64,000 nucleotides of DNA from Nocardia iowensis (GCF_019222765.1 NZ_CP078145.1:3596001-3660000); one strand, 5' to 3'. Counted from the first letter of the stretch, positions 42,534-50,389 are shown. Notes: a model not told the origin generated them from the sequence alone. Translations and numbers: made by a program.

Positions 42534-43919
42534 TCACCTGATAGCGCCATGACATCGCTTGAACTTCTTCTGCGATCCGCACGGGCAGCGCTCGTTTCGT
42601 CCAACTCTGGGTTGTCGAGCTTGAAGGAGCCTGGCATCCATCTCGCCGAATATCCATTGAGTTTGTCGCACTAAACTGTCAGGCAATGATATTCCAGGGC
42701 GTATCAGAATAAAAGAATACTCTTCGCTACCGTCGTTCATGACGCGAACGCCTACGCCAAGAGTGTTCGACTCTTCCTTTTTATACGACCTCCACTCCAT
42801 GCTGCGGACTGCAGTGAGGCCCCATAGCATGGCGAGCCATTCTTTCTTGTTTGGACAGTTATCAAAGAAATCGACCATATAGATCAGAGGTCTATTGACA
42901 ATGATCGTTAGTCCTGAAACGCGTCGCCGTAGTCCCAGTAGCTGTTCGCGCTGATAGATCAGCCAGTAGCCTGTATATGACTGAACTGCCACTGGAACGT
43001 CGTCCAAGAAGTCTAAGATATCGGTGTAATCACCGATTGGAAGTCCAAGAGATTCGTCGTTAGGACCCCACGTGCTCTCGATGAGATCTCTGTAGATGGA
43101 CACGGCTTTCATATCCGGCAAAATCCCGAATGCGCTCGCCCGCTCGGTGCCTATTTCTTCTGAAAGATGCTTTGCCTCGGTGGCGATGAATGAAGAGTAG
43201 CGTTCTGCCTCGCAGCCTATCCGTACATCCTTAGCGGGACGGCCACTCAGGGCGGTCAATATATACCGTAGCAGAAAGTTAATGGAGCGTAGATGTTCAT
43301 TCAATCTGCGCCAGTCGTTCAGTGATATGCAGAATGCATCCGGATACTCGGGAACATTGACCTGAGGATTCTTGGGATGGTCTACGACGACTATGGTCGG
43401 CCAATGAGTGCAGTCTTCGGTGAGCAGTACTTCTGAGTCGAATCTTGTAGAAGCGCTAATCGTCATAGCGCGGACAGGAGTTACTGCCAGTGGATTGCCA
43501 GCTCTACGGTGCGCCTCAATCGTCCGCTTGGATCCTCGACCTTGGCGTACCGCGCGTTCAATGTGCTTAAGTATCCAACGATTTGCTTGTTCTGGCGAAT
43601 CAATCCTCCCCTCATTTCTTGACCTCGATTTCACCTGGATTATTGCGCCTGATACTCCACACAGTAGAATGCCGTCACCGACTTCGCGTACGGCCGCTCC
43701 CTTATGTACTAATGGTTGGCCATAAACGAACTCCGGCACGCCCAGCATTGCAGCAATGTGACGCACTCGGATTTCCACCTTTTGGCCGTGTGAGCCGCTG
43801 GCCCTGCTGGTTGAACTTGAGTCGGAGATCACTTCTTCATCCTTGCTCACCTGACGCCGTAGGCCAACGGGTTTTGGCTCAAACGACGTATCGTCCTTCA
43901 CCGAGGCCTGCAGCGCCAC
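42534..43919 (-). CDS. SEC-C motif protein with possible N-terminal nuclease motif
   Basis: A 461-residue protein. The C-terminus is a textbook SEC-C zinc motif (CPCGSQKKFKRCHG; Cys445, Cys447, Cys456, His457). The N-terminal part has FVYGQPLVHKGAAVREVGDG and GAIIQVKSRSRNEG, where Asp82 and Gln95-Val-Lys97 look like the D...QxK core of the restriction-endonuclease fold. The middle 300 residues are helical and unassigned. It is AT-rich like the Shedu gene and convergent to it. SEC-C proteins with nuclease domains are frequent in defence and mobile regions. Nuclease activity is inferred from one motif only. Confidence 0.7.
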   Translation of the reverse strand: MALQASVKDDTSFEPKPVGLRRQVSKDEEVISDSSSTSRASGSHGQKVEIRVRHIAAMLGVPEFVYGQPLVHKGAAVREVGDGILLCGVSGAIIQVKSRSRNEGRIDSPEQANRWILKHIERAVRQGRGSKRTIEAHRRAGNPLAVTPVRAMTISASTRFDSEVLLTEDCTHWPTIVVVDHPKNPQVNVPEYPDAFCISLNDWRRLNEHLRSINFLLRYILTALSGRPAKDVRIGCEAERYSSFIATEAKHLSEEIGTERASAFGILPDMKAVSIYRDLIESTWGPNDESLGLPIGDYTDILDFLDDVPVAVQSYTGYWLIYQREQLLGLRRRVSGLTIIVNRPLIYMVDFFDNCPNKKEWLAMLWGLTAVRSMEWRSYKKEESNTLGVGVRVMNDGSEEYSFILIRPGISLPDSLVRQTQWIFGEMDARLLQARQPRVGRNERCPCGSQKKFKRCHGAIR

Positions 43920-43971
43920 GACGAGCCGGGCGGTCAGTTAGGTCGAAGCTCTTTGGGGGTTGGAGATCGCG

Positions 43972-44814
43972 TCAACGTGAGGTCACCGGTAGGTCGACAG
44001 ACTGGGGCGCGCTGTCTTCAGTCCAGGTGATCGTTGCAGTGATCTGAGTTGGCATTCCCATGTCAAACCCCGCGGTCCATCGAAGTGATTGGAGAGGGGG
44101 CAAATCAAATGGGTCATGACTCTCGCGATACACCGCATGTTCCCACGGACCTAGATCCAGACTCAGGTCCTTGGCTGTCACAGTCTCGCTCTTGTTCTCA
44201 AGGATCACTGAGACTTGAGACTTTCCGCGATAATCGACATCCCTTTCGACACGAAGCCGCGGCAGTGCGTGCTCGCCTTTGCGGACAACCGACGGAGCGC
44301 CGAGGCCGAATCGGCTGATGTCACTCTCTACTGCATCGCGCACCCGGTATGCCAGGTCAGATAAGTCGGTGTAGACGCCGAGCAGCCCTCTGGATTGCAG
44401 TTCTTCTCGGAAGCTTTGCAGTCGTCCGAGTTCGGTGATATCGATCTTTCTGCGGTCAACGGGCTCGTCCGAGAACCATACGTGGACCGGCTTTCCAGCA
44501 GCTGAAGCGCGCTCAATCTCTTCGGCTGTACCCGACACTGCGCTGTCGGTCTCTTGGCCGAGCCGAGCGTCGAATAATGCGATGACGATATCGGCCTCAT
44601 CCAACAACTGGGAATTGATTACGCCCTGTCCGCTGGAAGTCCCTAGCTGCGGTACCGCATCGGCCTTCCAAAACCGAGGCAACAAAACGGTTTCAGCACT
44701 TTCGGCTCGCGAACTGTTCCATCCGTGCAGGGCAGCTATCACCGCCTGAACCTCATCGGCGGTGTCGCCAGGCGAAGAGATCATCACCTTCAGCACATGC
44801 GCAGCGAACACCAT
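43972..44814 (-). CDS. DUF4062-like (TIR/nucleotide-sensor fold) protein
   Basis: A 280-residue protein. The first 160 residues have KVMISSPGDTADEVQAVIAALHGWNS, VLLPRFWKADAVPQ, EADIVIALFDARLG and SGTAEEIERASAAGKPVHVWFS. This ISSPGD...D..VALF...SGT..E layout is that of DUF4062 and related TIR-like domains found at the N-terminus of defence NTPases. The C-terminal 100 residues are a beta-rich domain (RVERDVDYRGKSQVSVILEN, ITATITWTEDS) and not an NTPase. It may act as a stand-alone sensor or effector. It is 52 bases from the SEC-C gene on the same strand, so the two could be one unit. Confidence 0.72.
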   Translation of the reverse strand: MVFAAHVLKVMISSPGDTADEVQAVIAALHGWNSSRAESAETVLLPRFWKADAVPQLGTSSGQGVINSQLLDEADIVIALFDARLGQETDSAVSGTAEEIERASAAGKPVHVWFSDEPVDRRKIDITELGRLQSFREELQSRGLLGVYTDLSDLAYRVRDAVESDISRFGLGAPSVVRKGEHALPRLRVERDVDYRGKSQVSVILENKSETVTAKDLSLDLGPWEHAVYRESHDPFDLPPLQSLRWTAGFDMGMPTQITATITWTEDSAPQSVDLPVTSR

Positions 44815-44928
44815 ACGTTCGAGTCTCCCACTGCGGGATCCGTGACGAGCGCTGTTTGCGCAATATCAACGACCGCCGCGAATCACAGGCCCGATGCCTG
44901 GACGGCAAACCCCAGAGAAGCCGATCAG

Positions 44929-45159
44929 CTAGAGGCTATCGGGCATGTGGTCTTTGATCGCAAGCGTGGCGTGGATCTGAGCCTGGGCTTGCAGCGCGCG
45001 CACCTTCGCCCAACGCACCACCTCGGCTACGTTCGCATCGCCTCCCATGCTGGCAAATGCGTTCTTCGGCCCGGATGCCGCAGCTTGAGCCGCCCGCAGC
45101 GCCGCGTACGCCTCGTCGGCCAGCTTCTCGGCGGCCTCTGTGTGAGAGATGAATTCCAT
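44929..45159 (-). CDS. Small uncharacterised helical protein
   Basis: A 76-residue, Ala-rich helical protein beginning MEFISHTEAAEKLADEAYAAL and ending KDHMPDSL. It has good coding character and a clean ATG. No family is recognised. It could be a small accessory protein of the mobile element. Confidence 0.55.
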   Translation of the reverse strand: MEFISHTEAAEKLADEAYAALRAAQAAASGPKNAFASMGGDANVAEVVRWAKVRALQAQAQIHATLAIKDHMPDSL

Positions 45160-45437
45160 GCCCGCACGGTAGACCTAACCTCCGACATCACTGTCGATGT
45201 GTGAGCCCGTAGACAACGTCGACACAGCGGAGGGGATTCGTTTCGGCCCCTTCGACAAACCTTACTCGACAACGCATTCGGTCAACGTCTGTGCCCAATT
45301 GTCCGGGGATAGAGGCCCGAGCCAACGAGACACGCTATCGGCGCACGCCTGAAGGTAGCCGCGTTGACGCGGTCCTGATGCGATTCCCAGTCGCATCAGA
45401 ATCGCATCAACCGACGCTCTGACCTGCGCCTTCGGCG

Positions 45438-45514
45438 GATGGCTTCTGCTCGTCTGGCCCCAACTCTCTACCGCTTCGCAGCAGAGAGTTGGGGCCAGAC
45501 GAGCAGAAGCCATC
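45438..45514. repeat. Long perfect inverted repeat (32-bp arms, 13-base loop)
   Basis: 45438-45469 is the exact reverse complement of 45483-45514; the loop is ACCGCTTCGCAGC. Neither a T-run nor a gene end lies next to it, so it is not a simple terminator. A short basic minus-strand frame (45262 to about 45438) runs into it and may be a gene cut here. It could be a plasmid-type origin, a single-stranded transfer signal or a duplicated element end. Confidence 0.8.
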
Positions 45515-45636
45515 ATCAAGACAGTTGGGAGCGAGGAGTACCAGGAAGCAGTGGAGAAGAGGAGAGAGACCACAGAGGGGGAGACCACAAGGGCGGCTTA
45601 GGTGCGGACGTGTGCGTCGGGAGAGCTGGGCGCGTT

Positions 45637-45696
45637 GGGTGCGCCGCCTACGGCGGCGTGTTCGCGCGTTAGGACGCGCTCAGTGCCGTGGTCGAG
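45637..45696 (+). repeat. Island repeat, copy 2
   Basis: Diverged copy with GGCGTGTTCGCGCG and then TTAGGACGCGCTCAGT. The stem GCGCGT/ACGCGC differs from copies 1 and 3 but still pairs, which suggests the hairpin is maintained. Confidence 0.5.
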
Positions 45697-45781
45697 GTCA
45701 CGTGCGAACGCCCCGGTTCGACAAGCGACCACAAAGGAGGGTTTCGAGCGGGGTTGCGCCAGGTGGGTCAGTTACGTCTAA

Positions 45782-45841
45782 AGCTGCGCCACCTACGGTG
45801 ACGTGTTCGCGCGGCCGGGCGCGCTCAGTACGGGAGGCAAG
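45782..45841 (+). repeat. Island repeat, copy 3
   Basis: The closest match to copy 1 (39554-39613). It lies about 310 bases before the small membrane protein gene. No other supported gene lies between 45160 and 46153; frames around 45800-46150 on the plus strand are weak. Confidence 0.6.
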
Positions 45842-46153
45842 TCGGGTGAGACAGTGGTGGTTGTAAGCGCGCACGTTCCAGCGGTCATTAAGCATGCAGC
45901 GCGAACCGCGATGGTGCCCAAAGGGTCTGGGAACCACAACGAAGGAATCGGGCTGCTTGCTCCGACGAGTACAGGGCAGCCGATGGCCGCGATCGGAGCG
46001 GAAAGGCCACGGCCTATCGTTCGGGCAAGTAGCCTTTCCACTTAATCGTCTTGCAGCACTGCGCGTTTGCGACCAGGCGAACGCGCAAGTGGGCTTGTGG
46101 GTGTGTAGTCAGGTCGGGAACGGGCGGGTGGAGTCTTGGGGGAGTAGAACTTG

Positions 46154-46717
46154 ATGGAGCAGCTAGTCACAATCGCCGCTGTGCTGTTGGGTGCGTTGAT
46201 GTCGCATCTGACCACCTACATGATGTCGCGGCAGCGGAATCGGCATGAACTACTCACTCGATGGGATGGGAAGAAGCTCGAGGCGTACGAGGGTTTCGTC
46301 GACAAAATTCGGGCGACGATCTTTGCCGCGGGACGGTTGTACGCACACCGCGTAGAGGGGCGTGGCCTGGTCGGCGAGGCCGGGGACGGGCTCCACTCAG
46401 AGATGGAGGAGGCAATCCGGACACGCGATCGAGCATTCGAGCGCGTGATGCTGCTCGGCGGCGATGACGTTGTCGAGGCTGCACACGAACTGAATGCCGC
46501 TGCAAGCCATATCGTTTGGATCGCTGATGGGCAGGTTCCCGGCGGTCGGCAGGACTACCTTGATCGGTCCCGTGCTGTCTTCCGGGCGATCAACGACTTC
46601 CATGACGCAGCCCGAAAAGATCTCGGAGTCCAGGGTGCCGTGACAGGTGAAGGCCACCCCGAACGAGATCTGCTTCTCCCACCAGGTCTTCTGCGGGAAG
46701 CTGACCATCGGGATTAG
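46154..46717 (+). CDS. Uncharacterised membrane-anchored protein
   Basis: A 187-residue protein with one N-terminal transmembrane helix (LVTIAAVLLGALMSHLTTYMM) and a cytoplasmic helical domain rich in Arg and Glu (HELLTRWDGKKLEAYEGFVDKIRATIF, AHELNAAASHIVWIADGQ). Similar single-anchor proteins are common in actinobacterial mobile elements; no function is known. ATG 46154 is preceded by a weak site. Its 3' end overlaps the convergent glycosyltransferase by four bases. Confidence 0.7.
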   Translation: MEQLVTIAAVLLGALMSHLTTYMMSRQRNRHELLTRWDGKKLEAYEGFVDKIRATIFAAGRLYAHRVEGRGLVGEAGDGLHSEMEEAIRTRDRAFERVMLLGGDDVVEAAHELNAAASHIVWIADGQVPGGRQDYLDRSRAVFRAINDFHDAARKDLGVQGAVTGEGHPERDLLLPPGLLREADHRD

Positions 46718-47523
46718 TGGGGGCGCGCGCTGGGATTCGCGAAGTCCTGACCAGGACCGAAACGCAGTGGAAAGCTCTGGCGCAGTTGCAGTAGGGCGTT
46801 CGCTCGTTCGTCGATGAGACTCATTCGCGCACGCCACTCGTCGGGGTGTTTGTGATCCGCCTTAGCAGTCTCTTGTCCTGGCCATTTCCGGTACAACAAC
46901 CCGACTTCGCTATCGAAAAATCCGGCCGACACGATGCTCGCTGCTATCAGGACTCCGGTGTCGTCGGAACCCGGTACGCCCATCCAGCCGCCGAGCGCGG
47001 TCACCAATGGGCGGCGAATGCAGATCGTGGTCGGGTGAACGGGTAGCCGGAAGTTATGTGTACGCCAGTGGTCGAGGACTGCACCGGGGACGAGCTTTCC
47101 GTGCGGTGGATCATTGTCGAACCCGACGGTCGTTCCGTCGGGCAGCAGGTCAAGCAGGCGGGAAGTGGTCCAGCCGACCTCGCTGTTCTCCGGAGAGAGT
47201 AGGTTCGTGATATCCCGGACCAGAACGCCGGGAGTCAGGACGTCGTCAGCGTCCAGATTCTTGACCAGTTCGCCACGAGAGTTGGCTAGTGCGAGATTTC
47301 TGGTTAGCGCGACGCCGCCCTTGCGGCCGGTCCGGAACACGATTCGGTCGTCGACACCTCGGAGGATCTCTTCAGCGATGCCACTGTCGCCGTCCTCTTG
47401 AATTACCCACTCAAGCGACCATCCGGCCGGCAGGTCCTGCGTAGTGACAGAGTCACAGGCCGCCTTGAGATGCTCCGGATCGGGGTTATGAACCGGTGTT
47501 ATGACTGAAATAAGTCGATCCAC
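46714..47523 (-). CDS. Family 2 glycosyltransferase
   Basis: A 269-residue GT-A fold enzyme. MDRLISVITPVHNPDPEHLKAACDSV is the nucleotide-sugar-binding start, GGVALTRNLALANSRGELVKNLDADD carries the metal-binding DxD (DAD), and MGVPGSDDTGVLIAA resembles the acceptor-side acidic motif. It lacks membrane helices. The C-terminal RMSLIDERANALLQLRQSFP is helical. It lies one base after the GntR gene on the same strand, so the two form an operon. A glycosyltransferase as mobile-element cargo could modify surface glycans or a teichoic-like polymer. The acceptor is unknown. Confidence 0.85.
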   Translation of the reverse strand: MDRLISVITPVHNPDPEHLKAACDSVTTQDLPAGWSLEWVIQEDGDSGIAEEILRGVDDRIVFRTGRKGGVALTRNLALANSRGELVKNLDADDVLTPGVLVRDITNLLSPENSEVGWTTSRLLDLLPDGTTVGFDNDPPHGKLVPGAVLDHWRTHNFRLPVHPTTICIRRPLVTALGGWMGVPGSDDTGVLIAASIVSAGFFDSEVGLLYRKWPGQETAKADHKHPDEWRARMSLIDERANALLQLRQSFPLRFGPGQDFANPSARPH

Positions 47524-47524
47524 G

Positions 47525-48319
47525 TCAGCTCCATCGGCTTAGTTTGGTCGTGTACACCAACTCTGTACGGTCGCCCGGGAGGACGACGTCGGACACCTCG
47601 ACGACGCGACCCGTCGTGTCGATCGAGAACTTTCGTAGGTCGAAGACTGCCACACCCGTCGTGGGAAGCCCAAGCTCCTCGGACTCGCGAACAGTGGGCG
47701 TTCGTGCCTGGACTTCTTCCCTGATGCATGCCAGCTCTATCCCAATAGTGGACAGCTGATGCTGCGTGCCGCCAGGCCACGGCTCGTTCGCATCGTCAAG
47801 GAGCTCCGGGTTTGCCTCGGCGATCTCGTATACGAGATATGAGCGAACGAGGCCGAATGGCCAACTCTCGCTGCGGTACTGGGTACGGTAGTCGCGCTGC
47901 AACAGCTTCGTGCCTACGGGAACTGCGAAAGCATCAGCTAGTTCGTCAGTTGCTTCGGTTGTGCTGTAGTGAGCACTGAACGCGAGTTCTGGCATCTTGA
48001 GGCCGGTGTCGTGCTCGGTCGCACCCGTTGAGCGACGGACCGACTCAGGCTCTCGCACGCGGTTCTTCTCCCACTGGTACCGCTCATCGGTTCGTCGGAT
48101 CTTGATGCGCGGGGTTCGAACGTAAGTCCCAACACCGTGCTTAGCCTCGATCAGACCCTCATGACGCAATACTGCAAGCGCCTGCCGGACTGTCGGCACA
48201 CTGACCCTGAACTCCTCAGTTAGAACTGTCTCTCCGGGGACGCGGTCGCCTGCCTGTAGCTCACCCGCACTGATCCGGCGCCTGATCTCGTTGGCGATTA
48301 GCTCGTACTTTGCGGGCAA
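47525..48319 (-). CDS. GntR-family regulator with UTRA domain (KorSA-like)
   Basis: A 264-residue regulator. The N-terminal winged helix reads KYELIANEIRRRISAGELQAGDRVPGETVLTEEFRVSVPTVRQALAVLRHEGLIEAKHGVGTYV. A HutC/UTRA ligand domain follows (GTKLLQRDYRTQYRSESWPFGLVRSYLVYEI, ELGLPTTGVAVFDLRKFSID). The start is TTG 48319 with GGAAGGG upstream. In actinomycete integrative elements, GntR proteins of this type (KorSA of pSAM2) repress replication and transfer genes and their own promoter. Two CCTC-GAGG palindromes lie just upstream, next to a TTGACA box reading toward the small-gene module. Confidence 0.9.
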   Translation of the reverse strand: MPAKYELIANEIRRRISAGELQAGDRVPGETVLTEEFRVSVPTVRQALAVLRHEGLIEAKHGVGTYVRTPRIKIRRTDERYQWEKNRVREPESVRRSTGATEHDTGLKMPELAFSAHYSTTEATDELADAFAVPVGTKLLQRDYRTQYRSESWPFGLVRSYLVYEIAEANPELLDDANEPWPGGTQHQLSTIGIELACIREEVQARTPTVRESEELGLPTTGVAVFDLRKFSIDTTGRVVEVSDVVLPGDRTELVYTTKLSRWS

Positions 48320-48330
48320 TGTAATCCCTT

Positions 48331-48378
48331 CCTCTTGAGGATGACGGGTTCATCTTATGTCCTCATGAGGTCTTGACA
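48331..48378. promoter_or_regulatory. Paired palindromes and -35 box between GntR gene and the transfer-type module
   Basis: CCTCTTGAGG (48331-48340) and CCTCATGAGG (48361-48370) start 30 bases apart, about three helix turns. ATGACGGGTTCAT between them is also an inverted repeat. A perfect TTGACA (48373-48378) on the plus strand follows at once. The arrangement suits autorepression by the GntR protein and control of the genes from 48480. No good -10 box was seen. Confidence 0.6.
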
Positions 48379-48479
48379 ACCTCCAGTCGTGTCACTCACT
48401 CTCAAATCATGACTCCTATAGAGAACATGATGACAAGAGAAGTTGTTGCAATGGCCGTCTCAGCCGACGGGAGCGCATG

Positions 48480-48629
48480 ATGCGCGGCCGGACGTTTGTG
48501 CTGGCCGTCGCAGTGATCTCGATCGGATTCCTTGTGATCACGGCTCCCGAGGTTGTCGGGTTCACGGTGATGCTGCTCGGTGCGTTCGCGATGTGGCGGT
48601 CCAGTAGGCGGAGAGGGTGGCGGCGGTGA
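48480..48629 (+). CDS. Small membrane protein (49 residues)
   Basis: Begins MRGRTFVLAVAVISIGFLVI and ends MWRSSRRRGWRR, with two hydrophobic segments and a strongly basic tail. Its start overlaps the stop of a 17-codon leader frame (48427-48480), and its stop overlaps the next start (GTGA). Such tiny two-helix proteins are common in AICE-type element modules. No function is assigned. Confidence 0.6.
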   Translation: MRGRTFVLAVAVISIGFLVITAPEVVGFTVMLLGAFAMWRSSRRRGWRR

Positions 48630-48964
48630 CCGCGCCACGGCGGGCGGACTCGACTCCGCGGGTATACGCGGTCACGTATGTCGACCGGGACCGCGGTAGT
48701 CACAACGCGCTGCATTCGATGGCCGGGCCCGAGTTCACCGGGATCGGCGCCATGTACGCGCCGCTCGGTGTGTTGCCTCCGAAGCTCCGGCTCGGTGCGC
48801 TGGCGGTGCTGATTCTGATTGCGATGGTCGGATGTACGACGGCGTGGATCGACTACAAGCAGTACACGCCGTCACCGAACGTCTGCCGGTCCGTGAACTC
48901 CGGTGTGCCACCCGAGCGGGGAGGATCGTGCGTTCCTGCGTCCGAGGTTTCGGGGGTGCGGTGA
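48626..48964 (+). CDS. Small membrane protein of the element module (112 residues)
   Basis: A 112-residue protein starting at GTG 48626 (GTGA overlap). Residues 1-60 are soluble (VYAVTYVDRDRGSHNALH), then one transmembrane helix (LRLGALAVLILIAMVGCTTAW) and a short C-terminal region with two cysteines (NVCRSVNSG, GGSCVPAS) that could form a disulphide outside. Family not recognised. It is translationally coupled on both sides. Confidence 0.65.
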   Translation: MTAPRRADSTPRVYAVTYVDRDRGSHNALHSMAGPEFTGIGAMYAPLGVLPPKLRLGALAVLILIAMVGCTTAWIDYKQYTPSPNVCRSVNSGVPPERGGSCVPASEVSGVR

Positions 48965-49314
48965 TGAACGCCAGGAAGCGCGAGCAGTCCGAGCTGGCGT
49001 TGGCGAAGGCGGAGTACGAGCGGATCTCGACCGTGCATGAGGTCCTTTACGACATGTCGATGGCCGCTTCGGATGCCGTGCGGGCCAGGGATTCCCGCGA
49101 CTATACGAACGAGGACGCCAAACATGCCCATTGCGACGCGTTCCAGGCGTCGGTGCAGGAAGAGCAAGCCGACGCATGCGACCGAATGCTGGTCCTCACG
49201 TACGGCCGTAAGGTCGCTGATCAGATGCGTGCCCAGGCCGCCGAACGAGCGGTCGCACTGCGCGACGAGCTGGACAGGCGGATCAAGGCGCGGCGGATCG
49301 GGCGGACGCGGTGA
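48964..49314 (+). CDS. Uncharacterised helical protein of the element module
   Basis: A 116-residue, highly charged and helical protein (NARKREQSELALAKAEYERIS, and DQMRAQAAERAVALRDELDR), probably coiled coil. ATG 48964 shares one base with the previous stop (a GTG at 48961 also fits), and its end overlaps the next GTG. No family is recognised; it may be a structural or regulatory element protein. Confidence 0.65.
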   Translation: MNARKREQSELALAKAEYERISTVHEVLYDMSMAASDAVRARDSRDYTNEDAKHAHCDAFQASVQEEQADACDRMLVLTYGRKVADQMRAQAAERAVALRDELDRRIKARRIGRTR

Positions 49315-49709
49315 GCGGGTTTCTGGATCCGGAGGGCCGCGAGTACGGGATTCCGACGTGGCCGTGGCGGATGGCGCCGCAGCATTTGCGCACTAAACGG
49401 CAACTGGCGCAGCAGGATCGGCGACCGGGCGAGCGTGAACCGCAAGCACAGGTGATGCGCAGCCGACGTGGGCGGCCACCGATGGTGGCGCGCCTCTACA
49501 ACGCCGAGAAGGCGGTGCCCAAGCGCGAGTCGTCTGAGGCGCAGTTGGCGGCGTTGCAGCTGGCGCGCTGGACACGATCGGTGGCCGCATGCGAGCGCCG
49601 GGGGATCGATGCCAGCGATATGCGCGCGGTTATCGAGCAGACCCACGCCGATCTGGCCGCTCGCCGCCGGACCGCCATACGGGGTCAGGGAAGGGAGCGA
49701 ACCCGATGA
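49311..49709 (+). CDS. RRQRL-type mobile-element protein
   Basis: A 132-residue protein starting at GTG 49311. Its first half, YGIPTWPWRMAPQHLRTKRQL and the following Arg-rich stretch, then VARLYNAEKAVPKRESSEAQLAALQLAR, resembles the RRQRL-motif zinc-binding proteins encoded in Streptomyces integrative elements. The usual Cys pairs for zinc are absent; the only Cys is in VAACERRG. It is basic and probably binds DNA or RNA. It overlaps its neighbours by four bases on each side. Confidence 0.65.
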   Translation: MSGFLDPEGREYGIPTWPWRMAPQHLRTKRQLAQQDRRPGEREPQAQVMRSRRGRPPMVARLYNAEKAVPKRESSEAQLAALQLARWTRSVAACERRGIDASDMRAVIEQTHADLAARRRTAIRGQGRERTR

Positions 49710-50389
49710 GCCAGCACCACAAACGAAATGAGCGCTACAGCGCGCTGGAGTTGCAGCACCGAGTCCAGATCATCGGTGGCCTGCGCGATACCGGCCTGGA
49801 TTACGGGCGAATCGCTCGTACGCTTGGTGTATCGCTGAGCAAGGTCGAGACGTGCCTCGGTGAAGCCGCCGCCCTCCGTGCGCAGGGGTTTACCAAGGCC
49901 GAAATCGCCGATGTGATCGGTGTCCCTCGTGGGTCGGTGGGACGTTTGCTGTCGACTGCGGGCAGTACCACGATCACCCAGCGACAAAACCAGGTTCTCG
50001 CCGTGACCTCCGAAATGCGCGGCATGCAGGTCGATCTAATCGCGGACTTCCTCGATGTCGAACTGAGCACCGCCTACGACATCGTGCGGGTCCTTGTCAG
50101 GAACGGATCGCTGTATCCACTCACGCGCGTTCAGCAGGGCAAGGCGTGGGCATATCCGAAACCGCCAATCCCGCAGCGGTACCTGGGGTGGCGACCCAAG
50201 GACTGGGCGCCGTCGCTGATGTACGCCAACCACGACCGCGCGGTCGCTCAGGCCCGCATCATGCTGGTCGGTTCCGACCCGCAGCGCTGGATCTCCGAGC
50301 GGCAGCTGTATCGCCGCGCCGAGGAAATCGCCGCCGCTGCTCGGACGAACTCGACGACCCGCGCTCGCTCGCGCTCCCGGATTGGCTGA
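49706..50389 (+). CDS. HTH-type element protein, 3' end replaced by integrase sequence
   Basis: A 227-residue protein with several helix-turn-helix-like segments: YSALELQHRVQIIGGLRDTGLDYGRIARTLGVSLSKVET, GFTKAEIADVIGVPRGSVGRLLS and DLIADFLDVELSTAYDIVRVLVRNGSLYPL. These suggest a DNA-binding replication or transfer regulator. The last 16 residues (from about 50341) are translated from another frame of the integrase gene, so the natural C-terminus was lost at a deletion junction. The ATG at 49706 overlaps the previous stop. Confidence 0.72.
   Translation: MSQHHKRNERYSALELQHRVQIIGGLRDTGLDYGRIARTLGVSLSKVETCLGEAAALRAQGFTKAEIADVIGVPRGSVGRLLSTAGSTTITQRQNQVLAVTSEMRGMQVDLIADFLDVELSTAYDIVRVLVRNGSLYPLTRVQQGKAWAYPKPPIPQRYLGWRPKDWAPSLMYANHDRAVAQARIMLVGSDPQRWISERQLYRRAEEIAAAARTNSTTRARSRSRIG

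Noticed and set aside
45262..45588. 108-codon minus-strand gene across the inverted repeat
   Set aside because: The part before 45438 has some protein character, but the frame runs through both hairpin arms and lacks a ribosome site; kept only as a note in the repeat entry.
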